DNA of 64,000 nucleotides from Craspedostauros australis (lineage: Eukaryota; Bacillariophyta; Bacillariophyceae; Mastogloiales; Achnanthaceae), in contig JAMXDE010000041.1 of the NCBI GenBank assembly GCA_026770025.1, positions 434,001-498,000 on the forward strand. Direction: 5' to 3'. Below the pieces are notes generated by a model. It did no database searches. It was not told the DNA's origin and saw only the letters and a program-made list of their open reading frames with translations. Positions 44,114-53,772 of this stretch are shown here, piece by piece. The number at the start of each line of letters is the position of its first letter. Position 1 is the first letter of the stretch. Position numbers and translations under genes: made by a program.

Positions 44114-45766
44114 CTACGCCCCATGCTCCTGCTGCCAAGTTGCAAGAAAATCAGCGATCTCTGTGTGCCCAAGATTTGCAGCAAGACGAGCAGGTGTGCG
44201 GTTGCGGCATAGCACATTAATGTCAGCATTGCTGGACTCGACCAGATACTTGACAACACTCAAGTGACCGCCGCCACATGCAGCATGAAGTGAGGTGAGG
44301 CCTGCGTCGGTTCGTGCGTTGACATCAGTGTTGGTAGATTCCAGAAGATACTTCACAACATTCATGTGACCGAAGCGACATGCAACATGAAGTGGGGTGG
44401 CGTCGTGCCTGGTCTGTGCGTTGACATCAGCGTTGGAAGATTCCAGTAGGTGCTTGACAGCATTCAAGTGACCACTGCGACATGCACCATGAAGTGGGGT
44501 GAAGCCGTCCCTGTCTTGGATGTTGACATCGACGTTGGAAGATTCCAGAAGAGACTTTACAAGATCAGTCCTGCCGTTGGAGCATGTATAGTGAAGTGGG
44601 GCCAAGCCGTGACTGTCTTGGATGTTGATGTTGAGGTTGGGAGATTCCAGAAGAGATTTTACAACTTCCAATTGGCCAGCAAAGCATGCCCCATGTAATG
44701 GACTGCCGCCTTGGCCGTTTTGTGTATTGACATCGGCGTTGGAAGATTCCAACAAATATTTGACAACGTTCGAATGGCCGAATGCGCAGGCAAGATGAAG
44801 TGGAGTGGCACCACGAGCGTCTTGGACGTTGACATCAGCATTGCATGAGTCCATCAAGTACTTCACAACCTCCAAAGGGTCACTTCCAGAGTACTCAACA
44901 CCCAATGAAGCATATTGATCCCACCTCTGCAAGTTGGCGGGAGCGGAGCGTAACTCGGCCAAACGCTTCATCACATCTGGAGCGCCACTTAGACATGCGT
45001 AATGCAGCACCGTGCAACCAGCGCTATCCAGGGCAGTGACATCGACGTTGAGCGATTGCACCAAATACTTCATGCAGTCCAAGTGACCTCGCGAGCATGC
45101 CCATTGAAGTGGAGTGAGGCCTTGTGTGTCCCGAACATCGATGTCTGCATCACATGAGTCCACGAGGTACTTCGCACAATCCATATGGCCGTAGTAGAAA
45201 GCGCACTGGAATGCAGTTGCGCCACGGTGACCAGGGATGGATATGTCAGCGTTACATGCTTCCACCAGGTACTTCACACAATCCAGGTGACCATTCCAGC
45301 ATGCTAACACAAGCGGGGTGCTGCCATTGTTGGATTGGATGTTGATATCGGACTGGCTTGATTGCAACAGATACTTCACACAAGCCAAATGGCCTTTGAT
45401 GCATGCTCGATGCAGGAGAGTATTGCCGTCGTCATCCTTGATGCTACCGTGATCGTCTCTTGGGTCGTTGTTCTTCCACTCCTTTAACACCGTCAGGTTA
45501 CCGTCCGTGGCAGCGCGAAGGAGTTTGTCTTTCGTGATGTTGGACATGTTGGCGTCATGATTGTTGGCTGCGACGTGTGATGTGTTGGTATTGTGTGAGT
45601 GATGTCCGAAAGCTGAAGCAATCCGCGACAGTACATTGCGGATGCATGAAGAATAGAAAGACATCGTGTGGACGTGACAAGATGATGTGCGTTGTTGCGG
45701 ATGTGATATGAGAGGAATGGAGTGTGTATGCGATAGAAGTTTGATTTGCGCAGAGGATTCATTCAT
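44114..45766 (-). CDS. Ankyrin-repeat protein, copy 2 (550 aa)
   Basis: A single exon encodes 550 residues from ATG 45766, with the same alternative internal start ('MSFYSSC'). The first 235 residues are almost unchanged from copy 1. The C-terminal repeats differ strongly, and two additional 34-residue repeats are present ('GLAPLHYTCSNGRTDLVKSL' and a neighbour), which accounts exactly for the 68-residue length difference. The non-ankyrin insert with 'WDQYASLGVEYS' is kept. Both genes are open and probably functional. The pattern suggests one shared N-terminal role and different C-terminal binding faces. Confidence 0.92.
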   Translation of the reverse strand: MNESSAQIKLLSHTHSIPLISHPQQRTSSCHVHTMSFYSSCIRNVLSRIASAFGHHSHNTNTSHVAANNHDANMSNITKDKLLRAATDGNLTVLKEWKNNDPRDDHGSIKDDDGNTLLHRACIKGHLACVKYLLQSSQSDINIQSNNGSTPLVLACWNGHLDCVKYLVEACNADISIPGHRGATAFQCAFYYGHMDCAKYLVDSCDADIDVRDTQGLTPLQWACSRGHLDCMKYLVQSLNVDVTALDSAGCTVLHYACLSGAPDVMKRLAELRSAPANLQRWDQYASLGVEYSGSDPLEVVKYLMDSCNADVNVQDARGATPLHLACAFGHSNVVKYLLESSNADVNTQNGQGGSPLHGACFAGQLEVVKSLLESPNLNINIQDSHGLAPLHYTCSNGRTDLVKSLLESSNVDVNIQDRDGFTPLHGACRSGHLNAVKHLLESSNADVNAQTRHDATPLHVACRFGHMNVVKYLLESTNTDVNARTDAGLTSLHAACGGGHLSVVKYLVESSNADINVLCRNRTPARLAANLGHTEIADFLATWQQEHGA

Positions 45767-46022
45767 TTTATGAACACGGCTTCGAAGAGATGGTTGGATG
45801 GAGCTGCCGGAATACGCCTTTCCCTCATGATCTCATGTTCCGTCGCGTCATGCATCGTGTTGTGTTGTCCTGCCCTGTTTCGTTTCGTTTCGTTTCGTTT
45901 CGTTTCGTTTTCGTCGTGTTCTGCCGTGTTTCGTTTCGTCTCGTCTCGTCACATCTCGCCTTGCATTGCAACGAAGATGAGCGGAGTTGTGCTATGATGC
46001 TTTGCGCTGTTTCGTTTTGCAG

Positions 46023-46151
46023 GTCGTTGGCCTTGGTTTGGCAGTGCCAGCATCGGTAGCGTGGCACAGCGTGGGTTGTTGTCAATGTTCACGATGCTCG
46101 TACATCACACGAAAGGTGCCGACTGGCTTTTCACGATCGATGATTCTCAAG
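46023..46151 (+). other. Candidate exon conserved in both duplicates (copy 2)
   Basis: This is the counterpart of 40555-40683: 129 nt between 'ttttgcag' and 'aag|gtgagt', with few substitutions and no indel although neighbouring repeats differ in length. Confidence 0.35.
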
Positions 46152-46370
46152 GTGAGTCTCCATGTATTGGCCGTTGAGCTTGTAACACCAACATCGTGTC
46201 GTCCGCGATCATTCATTGACGAGGAGAACGATGATGTCGATAGCATTGCTGGTGATGACACTGGCGACGACGATACTCCGTCCATCGTTGCTCGAAGCAC
46301 ATGGAGTGTGCACTTGCGGAGTACTTCCGGTCGGACTGTCATGTTGTTGAGCTACTCGCACGATCACGAT

Positions 46371-46395
46371 ATACTATTCTATAATAGAATAGTAT
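46371..46395. repeat. AT-rich palindrome specific to copy 2
   Basis: Arms ATACTATTCTA and TAGAATAGTAT are perfect complements around a 3-nt loop. A partial third repeat (agaatactata) follows. The other duplicate lacks it at the matching place (about 40905). Confidence 0.85.
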
Positions 46396-47251
46396 AGAAT
46401 ACTATACTTGTAGCGTAACACAACTACGGCGTGTGCATTTCGTGGGTGGGTCGTGTTCCATCACCCGCACTGTCTTTGATGCAAATTCGGAGTGGAACTG
46501 GACGTGCACGCCGTGTTTTGACGCCGCAATTCGAGTGCTCAATATCATGGTACTCTGACACATGCTAACGGAATGAAAGTTTCCTTTGAGCAGGATGCTC
46601 TCTAACTTGCAACATGCAGAAGCTTGGATCCACGGTAGGAGCCTGCTGGTGGTGGTCCAGGACAGTGCTTTTCTTCTTGGAAACCTTGTTGCTTTGTTGT
46701 CCACGGGCGTGTTGAGCACCGTGTTGATGCTCTGTCGCTATTTTGTGGATGGATCGGATGTTCTTCTGGTTTGTCTGATGCATGTCGTTGACGTTAATTT
46801 GTCGCTGGTTACAGTTTGATTTCAAATAGAAATGTCATGATATTGTGGATAGATGTCAGTGGACATTGTGTTCGATTGAGTCAAAGTATCGTTCACGAGA
46901 AAACAGGACTCCGCCTCTTCAAAGGGCCTTCCGTGACTGAACCTTCGTGACCCGTTTCACTCCGAGGGATCTTTTAGCGAAAGCGCTTGCGCATGGTTTC
47001 GTCGTGCGAAAAGCGCCACGCCAAGCGTCGCGGGCACCGGTCACAAGCACGTTCTCCTGCCTTCCTCCATCTGCTCTTGTCCTTCTTGGTTGTGACATCC
47101 GCCCTCTCGTCTGCTCTTTCCCATCGTCCTCTCTACTATACTTCATAAACACAATACACATCACACATCGCACACACAGCACAATACGTCAACAAGAAGC
47201 GCAGGAGTGCCATCGTATCCAATATCTGCACGAGACAAACGAGACAGCATC

Positions 47252-47895
47252 ATGGTTCAAACGAAGTTCAATGTCGGCATGACATGGTGCGTGCGTCGAT
47301 GGGATGGATGGATGAGCGGACTGCGCTGATTGGCTGTTGATGAAGTGCTGCGGGTGACGATGACACAGGCCTGGCGATTCTCACATGCCCAACCTTGCTC
47401 CCCTTTGTTTGCTCGTCCGTATTTCATGCTGCAGCGAAGGATGCGAGAGAGCCGTCAAGAATGTGCTGTCCAAAGTTGAAGGTGAGCAGAAGAGAGCAAA
47501 GGAGAGTCCTGGAGTCTCTACGAGGATGTACGGTATGCCGGACTCTGCACAATTGAAAGTCAATGCCTCGTGCTACTGGCGGTGAGGATGGAGGGAGGGC
47601 GCAATTCACCATGACTTGTTCCACTCCGCGCACACATGACCTGCATTGGTTGCACCATGTCACATCAGCGCGTCGCATCTCTCAACCTTGTTTCGGAACA
47701 ATCTCTGCGTTGGCATTTCTCCCTCAATAACAACAACAACGCTGCGCGGTTGCAGGCGTCAGCGACGTTCAGACGGATTGGAAGACAAAGACGGTGCTGG
47801 TGGAGGCATCGGAAACGACATCGAAGGAATTGATGCTGAAGAAGCTGCAAAAGGTGAGGCGGACGGATCAGAAACAGAACGATGCCTCTCAATGA
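47252..47895 (+). CDS. Copper-chaperone-like HMA protein (Atx1 type), three exons
   Basis: Exons 47252-47286, 47435-47481 and 47756-47895 join over introns of 148 nt (GTGCGT..CTGCAG) and 274 nt (GTGAGC..TTGCAG) to give 73 residues. The product begins 'MVQTKFNVGMTCEGCERAVK' and continues 'NVLSKVEG', then 'VSDVQTDWKTKTVLVEAS'. This is one heavy-metal-associated (ferredoxin-like) fold with the metal site M-T-C-x-x-C formed exactly across the first splice. Length and order match Atx1/Atox1-type cytosolic chaperones, which hand Cu(I) to P-type ATPases. The C-terminus after 'KKLQK' is less certain, because GTGAGG there could be another donor, which would replace the last residues. The exons are too short to be seen in an ORF scan. 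Confidence 0.86.
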
Positions 47896-48456
47896 TCATG
47901 GTATGAAAGCGCAAAATGTGATTTATTCAGTTCAGAAATGCACGCGGTTTGCAAGATTGTACCTTGGATGCTGACAGACCCACTGCTCTGCTCTCCTCCA
48001 CTGTGTCGTTTGCGTTTCATTTCGTTTTGGAAACTCTCGCTCGCCTGGTATCGTCAATACGTCCTTTCTCACGCATCAGTGGAGCGTCGCGAGCGGGAAG
48101 TCTGTGGAGCTGGCAGAATGAAACCATGGACGAGGAGAAGGAAACGAATTGCGTGGTCTCTCGGCGCAACAAAAGCTGGCGTCGGCATCAGTAGCAAAGC
48201 GATATGAGGTCTTGCATGTGTCCAATTGACTACTGAATTGGAAACTATAATATTATAGCAGAGAGCACAGGAAAGGGCCGGAGGTGCAGGGACACTATTG
48301 CTGAGTATAACATGATATTCCTATTTCTTTGTGTGAGATTTACATAGATTTCCCTCGTTTGTGGGCTTGGTGTCTATCGCAAGGGAAGACGATGTACCTA
48401 AGTTGGAAGTATCTGTCCTTCCCGTGCTCGCGAGAGTGTGTTGGACGCGCCAACGT
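47896..48456. other. Spacer between chaperone and propeller genes
   Basis: This is the convergent 3' region of both genes. An AT-rich stretch (about 48243-48260) lies in the middle. No gene is seen. Confidence 0.5.
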
Positions 48457-50807
48457 TTAGGCCACGCGCTTGCTTCCGAGGGTGCGGTTGTCTTCTGCTG
48501 CGGCTTCCTCCTTTGCTTCGGCTGCTGCTGGCTGACTCTTGCTCATGAAATGACCGACGAAGATGAAGTTAAGGATGAGAGAGAAGACGCCAATGGCAAG
48601 GGCAGCGATGGCGATGGGGGAAGCATCATCGTCGTCGTCGCCGCTGTCGATGTTAGCTTCGACGAGCTGTTTAATCATGCTGTCTTGCTTGCGCTCGGCG
48701 AAGTCCTCGGCGTAGACCATGAGGCTGGAGGAGACTTCTGGGATAGTGCGCTCGACCACGGCCTTTGTAACGTCTCCATCCTCGCTGAGGCGGATGACGT
48801 AGATCTCCTTGGCGCTGGCAGCATCGACCCAGAGGTAGTTGGTACCGTAGGCCCATTCGATCATGCGTCCGCTTCGGCCGCCTGTAGTTTCGGCAGCGTC
48901 GGACAGCTTGAGGTTGTGGAGCTTTGGCGGTGTGGCATCCAAATCGATGATGGCGAGGTTATTGTCGTACCCGGTGGAAAGGGCGATGATGTCGTGGTTG
49001 TTCCATTTGACAAAAGCAAAGTCTCTTAGTGCCTCGCTGCCAGCTGGAACGTTCTCGAATTGGAGAGGGATATCGAAAGCGACGGTCGATTTGACCCCGT
49101 TCGCTCCGGCGCGCAGGACTCGAAGGTTTTGGGCACCGTCGTTTCCAAACAGGACGATGTGCTCTGTTGTGTATACAACGTGTGGAGGAAGCCAAGCAGT
49201 TTCAGCGAGGGAGGGAGCGAGTGTGTGAGCCGTTATGGAATGATTGCTGTGTTCCTTGTATCGTAGACGGGATGAGTCGAGACTCCAAGTGCGTCCAACA
49301 GAAAGAAGTGTGTGCGCATGCATATTTACGCGAAGGCACGCAGGTACACGACGGCATCCCCAAACAATCGGAAGCAACCGAAGCGGGACGGACAAGCAAA
49401 CATGAATATGTGGACGCAGAAACAGCAAACGTCGTCAACACTTACTGCCATCTGGAGAAGCCTCTGGGGTCGCTCCGAATCCGGTTCCTTCTTTGATCTG
49501 GTGGCCTCCAAGGAACTTTTCTCCAACAGTGTCAAACTCGAGGACTCCGATGACGTCCGCCTTGGAACCCTCGCAACCGCCGCCACATGTTCCGTTCACA
49601 GTTTGTCCACTATATGTTGATGCGCATTAGAATAGAAAAGAAAGGAGAGAGAGAGAGAGAGAGAGAGGGGGGAAGATGCAATGCGAAGCGTGAGAGATCG
49701 TGTCTGATGATAGGTCAAGGCACATGTCCTGATCGTCGCACGGACATACATATCTCCGAACCAGATGTGATGAACCGCAAGGCAACATGACAATACTTAC
49801 GCAAACGGTCCGACCTCAATCAACGTTGGGACTGGGGTCCCACCGCGTCCACAGGTTTGGGCATCCGCACCTGGGAATTGGCACGAGCAGCACACGCGGG
49901 TACGGATGAAAAGATGCTTGTTGACAGCGGAGTAGGTCATGTCATAGGATGCGTGGGCTCCCTCCATGGTGAAGTTGGCAACGGCCCTGCGGCTGGCCAT
50001 GTCGATCTTGAAGATGACGTTATGGTTGTAGTGGGTGGCGTATCCAAAGTTGCCGAGGCTGTTGTGGAAGGTGGAGCGTCCGTATCCACGTGCTGTTCCC
50101 AGGAACACCTCCTCCGCCGAAGCGGACAGGGCGTTGGTGGACACGACGGCCATGTGAGAATCCACAACACCGCCACCGCCTCCGGCGCAACGCACCCACA
50201 TTTCCTCACGATTAGGAACGTAGTCCACGTCGAGCGGGGTGCCGCAGGTGTCGACGTTGCCGACGAAGTCACCGGTGTCCAAGGAGAAGACGGACATCTG
50301 GCTGCCGGCATGCAGGGCAGTTGCCCATACGTACTTGTGGCCGTCGGAGGCGGCATCGAACCAGAAGCAGTTTGGTTCGGAACCGCATGCCAGATCAGAG
50401 TGGGTGTGGTCCTTGAGCAATTTGGTTCCATCCGCAGAATGGACCTTCACACCGTCGGCGGAGAAGGTCCACATGGCGGGTCCGAGGACAGAGGTTTTCT
50501 CATGAAAGTAGGTGTCAACGTTTGGCTGGATGGCTGCGTGTGAACATGTGTGGGTGTTGAGGAGATGAGATAGTGGTAGGTAGAGCATGCAAGTTGTGAT
50601 GTTTCAACGACGGTTAGAAAATAAACCGCTTCATGTGTTCACTGGCATGAGTTGGCATCAATGGTTCAGGATGCACCTCGATCCGCAAAACATGATGTCG
50701 AATTGCACAATCATACGTGAATCTTGTGGTGCCGTGCTACCATACTTACCTTGAGCCGTGTGGCTCATGGCGACGAGAGCCGCAGAGATGAGGGTCTTGA
50801 TGAACAT
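48457..50807 (-). CDS. Signal-peptide, propeller-like, single-pass membrane protein
   Basis: Four exons, 50750-50807, 49801-50533, 49446-49609 and 48457-49163, join over GT..AG introns and give exactly 553 codons plus stop. Exon 1 encodes a signal peptide ('MFIKTLISAALVAMSHTAQ'). Exons 2-4 encode a chain of beta-rich modules with WD40/YVTN-like phrases: 'NCFWFDAASDGHKYVWATAL', 'VFSLDTGDFVG', 'TPEASPDGKHIVLFGND' (formed across a splice) and 'NNLAIIDLD'. Cys pairs occur ('CCSCQFPG', 'CGGGCEG'). Near the end comes an Asp run, a transmembrane helix ('IAIAALAIGVFSLILNFIFV') and a short tail rich in Ala and Glu. The likely topology is an extracellular or lumenal propeller anchored by the C-terminal helix. 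The ligand is unknown. Confidence 0.78.
49646..49668. repeat. (GA)n run inside the second intron of the propeller gene
   Basis: This is a purine dinucleotide repeat on the plus strand (CT-rich in the transcript), located inside the 191-nt intron upstream of its acceptor. It could act as the polypyrimidine tract. Confidence 0.7.
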
Positions 50808-52375
50808 CTTGATGCTGGTGAGTTGTTTGTTTGTCAGTATCTTTTTGGATCGGGTGTTCTGCGATACTGGTTGGATGTGTATGTGTGTTCAGGCAACGGG
50901 TGTTGGTCGGAACTGATTATTATGAGCTGATGGAAGAGTGTTATCAGAGAGTGAATTTGTTGTCGCTGTTGTTGCTCCTTGGCTGTGTGGAGAGGGTGCG
51001 AATGGAAATGCTGGCGATGATGTTGTTGCGGTTGTTGAATCCCTCTCCTTGTCGCGTGAGCATGCACCCGCGAGTGTCAACGAAAATGTGAGGTGCTGTG
51101 TCTGGATGGTGCTACGGTCGTACACCCAGTACTGTAAGCCACGTGATGGGAACTGTTGCATGCTCTCAAGAAACCCTCGCCTTCGTTGGCCATCTTGGGT
51201 CTGCGAAGGTGGGCGGCGATGTTCCACCTGTCATGTCTGTGGGATGTTGCCTGCTGCGTCGGAACACAAGATCGAGAGGCACATCATGTGCAGAAGTGCA
51301 GTGTCCGTATGTTGCTTCGTTTCGAGACAGTGGAGAATGTCAATTGGCCACGCTGCTGACACGTGATAGCAGCACACGCCTCCCTCTCTCTCTCTCTCTC
51401 TTTGTCGCTATCTCGTCCATTGACCGCATCATGTTGAACGAAACTGTTCGATTTGTGTTGCCAGGGAGAAGGAAAGTTCGACAAATTGTGAGTTCTTTCT
51501 GACGAGCGCGTGTCGGATGCGTGCAACCCACATGGAAAGATGTGAAGCAACGAAAAGACATCTTCCGGAATTCACGGAAAAAATCGTAACCACGCGCACT
51601 GTGAGATGTCGTACAAATTTCTCCCAAGGATCGTGCATCCAACACCCTTGTCACACAGAAACTCGCCCTTGCATCCCGGAAGTTCAGCTCAAAAGGATCG
51701 AGGCAATAGCAGCAGGCTATCCTTCTTTGGATCTGCTGTCGCCTTCCACACGCGCATCCAACTAATGTCACATCCAAGAGATCTCAGACTGCCTCCTTTA
51801 TGTCACTGCGCCGGTGCTCCGAAAGTTCAGCGATCACTTCAACCATCCTTCGGCGAAGTTGTGATGTGTTTTTGCTGGTGATGCTGCTGCTGCTGCTGAT
51901 GATGATGATGGACTCGGCGTGTGGTGGGCACACGCACAAGCGCACGCTCGTCCAGCTTCGATCGGAACACGCAGTGGGCACAAACACCCTCTGTCTGTTT
52001 GCCCATCTCTTGCCTTCGACCTTCCCCGCTTCCGTTCTCACAATTCTCGCTCGCTGGCCTTCATTGCGCTGGCACCTTCTGATTCTTCGACAATCGCACA
52101 AGACCACGTGTCAAACCATTACCTCCAACCTGACTTGAGTCGGTTCGTTTTCAGCACGCTCACAAAAACTCGCAAGCTCATCATCCAGTTCTGACTTGGG
52201 CTGCGGTTCCTTCGAATTTCTCAGATCGATTCCTCCTCTCTCGAGACTCGTAAGTAGCCAGAACGGAATTCCTCACCTCGCATTCGCATCCATCCATTCA
52301 TTTCATTGGAGCTCCCTGATCCACCCATCAGCTTCACAGCTTCACCTGCATAGCAACAACGCAAGACACAACACC
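50808..52375. other. Spacer between divergent genes
   Basis: It contains (CT)n at about 51379-51402 and a CTG/ATG run at about 51884-51912. Before the Cys-rich gene there is a plausible 90-nt leader intron, GTAAGT at 52250 to TTCACAG at 52339. Other open frames are short and overlap antisense. Confidence 0.45.
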
Positions 52376-53257
52376 ATGACTGACAGCAGCACCGGCCGAC
52401 GATCTGTCCTGGGTGGAGCCTGCATGAGGTTCGGCCAGGCCGCACCTTGTGCCTTGGACAGCAACGACTGTCCGGCGGATACGGCATGGGATTCGTCCCG
52501 AGAGCTCAGCAATGCCGGCAACGCCCACGGCGGCGCCTGCGCTACTCGCACCTTCACGGAAGAGGCCTCCATCGGCCGTTGCGGCGGACGCTGCACGAGC
52601 CACGCATCGGCCTGCGCCAATCCCTCCGACTTCATGACGGCCTCGGACGTGCGCGCCGACACCACCAAGACCTGCACCATCAGGCAGGATGATCAGAGCA
52701 GCACGCCGACTCTGTTCGGTAGTTGCGATGACGCCTGCTTCTGGTCCAAGGACGACTGTTCCGGCACTTGGAAGCCGGCCGGCACCAACCCCGAATGCAC
52801 CTGCGAGAACGTGCGCGTGGGTGCCTGCATCCACGGCGGCTTCCATTGGTGCGCCGTGTCGGCGACGGCCTGCGATGACAGAAGTCCCTTCATCTCGGCG
52901 AAGGAACTTTTGGAGACCAAGGCCGCCGACTGTTTCCTGTGTCGCAAGGAGTCGGATGGCAGCACCAACGAAAAGCCTGTGGACGTCGATTCCGGTGAGG
53001 AAGTGTCTCCCATCCAGCTGAACCGGAATGGCGGCGACGATGGTCCAGATACCGCCGTCATCGCTGGCGCCACTGTCGGGGCCGTGGTGGGAGTCGCCCT
53101 CCTAGTTGCGATCTTCTTTATGTTGCGCAGCACGAGGCAGAAGAGATACAACCCCAACAAGACCGTGAGCGACATCCCCACCGACACCGAACAAGCCGCT
53201 GCAGCGAACGTCGATCCTTCCGAGGATCTGTCCGACGACGGCAGCGACGTTGCTTAA
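52376..53257 (+). CDS. Cys-rich single-pass membrane protein
   Basis: A single exon encodes 293 residues from ATG 52376 to TAA 53255-53257. The first 200 residues hold about 20 cysteines in two modules: one begins 'GGACMRFGQAAPC', the other 'GSCDDACFWSKDDCSG' and 'CTCENVRVGACIHGGFHWC'. A transmembrane helix ('AVIAGATVGAVVGVALLVAIFF') precedes a basic stop-transfer 'RSTRQKRY' and an acidic tail. The layout is that of a type I surface protein of the Cys-rich style common in diatoms, but no signal peptide follows this ATG. It may use the membrane helix itself, or an upstream exon encodes the signal. The function is unknown; a role as adhesin or receptor is inference. Confidence 0.75.
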   Translation: MTDSSTGRRSVLGGACMRFGQAAPCALDSNDCPADTAWDSSRELSNAGNAHGGACATRTFTEEASIGRCGGRCTSHASACANPSDFMTASDVRADTTKTCTIRQDDQSSTPTLFGSCDDACFWSKDDCSGTWKPAGTNPECTCENVRVGACIHGGFHWCAVSATACDDRSPFISAKELLETKAADCFLCRKESDGSTNEKPVDVDSGEEVSPIQLNRNGGDDGPDTAVIAGATVGAVVGVALLVAIFFMLRSTRQKRYNPNKTVSDIPTDTEQAAAANVDPSEDLSDDGSDVA

Positions 53258-53772
53258 GATGGGTGAGAAGCCGAGCTGCTGCGGTGGTGTCATCAAGATT
53301 CCGCTTACCACCAGTTTCCGCCATGTGTTCGCCACGCGCCATACCGAGCACGATGAGTAAGTACGTGCGCACCAGCAGTAATAATCGTAGTCCCTTTTTG
53401 TTGACATCCATGACAACATAGTCTGCCAAGTGCCATCCCATGAATGCGAGGGTGGGGGCGAGTTCTCATCCTCGAGAAAGAGAGAGGCAGAGAGAGAGAG
53501 AAACGATCACGTGTTGGTGAATTGTGTCGGGTGTGAAGCTCTCAACGCGCTGCCTCGAGAGCCAACGGCACGTCCGAAGCAGACCATTCGGCTGTCTGGA
53601 CAGAGAGCATCGTACGAGTAGAGTATGTAGAGAATATCCAAATACATATTATACTACGTAGAGCACAGTGTTCACTTACCTATCTGATCTTACTCCATGG
53701 CGTGTGCTCGACGCACGCACACGCCTCCACATCCAACATGTATCGCCATCCCGCCCATCCCAACGAAGAACC
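53258..53772. other. 3' region between convergent genes
   Basis: A (GA)n run lies at about 53478-53500. An ATG two bases after the previous stop opens a 34-codon frame that ends at 'gatgagtaagtacg', which looks like a splice donor, but no continuing exon was found. I call no gene. Confidence 0.4.

Larger units (their letters stand above)
43754..46463. repeat. Segmental duplication, copy 2
   Basis: This pairs with 38521-40965 and carries the 3' end of the glycosyltransferase, ankyrin copy 2, a longer (TTTCG)n run (about 45878-45912) and the candidate exon. It has a (GATT)n expansion at about 43917-43957 and a small palindromic insertion at 46371-46395 that copy 1 lacks. Confidence 0.85.
45767..47251. 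other. Spacer after ankyrin copy 2
   Basis: The first 700 bases belong to the segmental duplication. From 46464 to 47251 I find no gene. The last 100 bases are CACA/CAA-rich and probably form the leader of the metal-chaperone gene. Confidence 0.5.

Noticed and set aside
48361-49029. 222-codon plus-strand frame over the propeller gene
   Set aside because: It is antisense to the membrane-protein exon, which has splice and signal support.
53259-53362. 34-codon frame directly after the Cys-rich gene, ending at a donor-like GTAAGT
   Set aside because: No downstream exon was found, and a gene start two bases after a stop is implausible in this genome.
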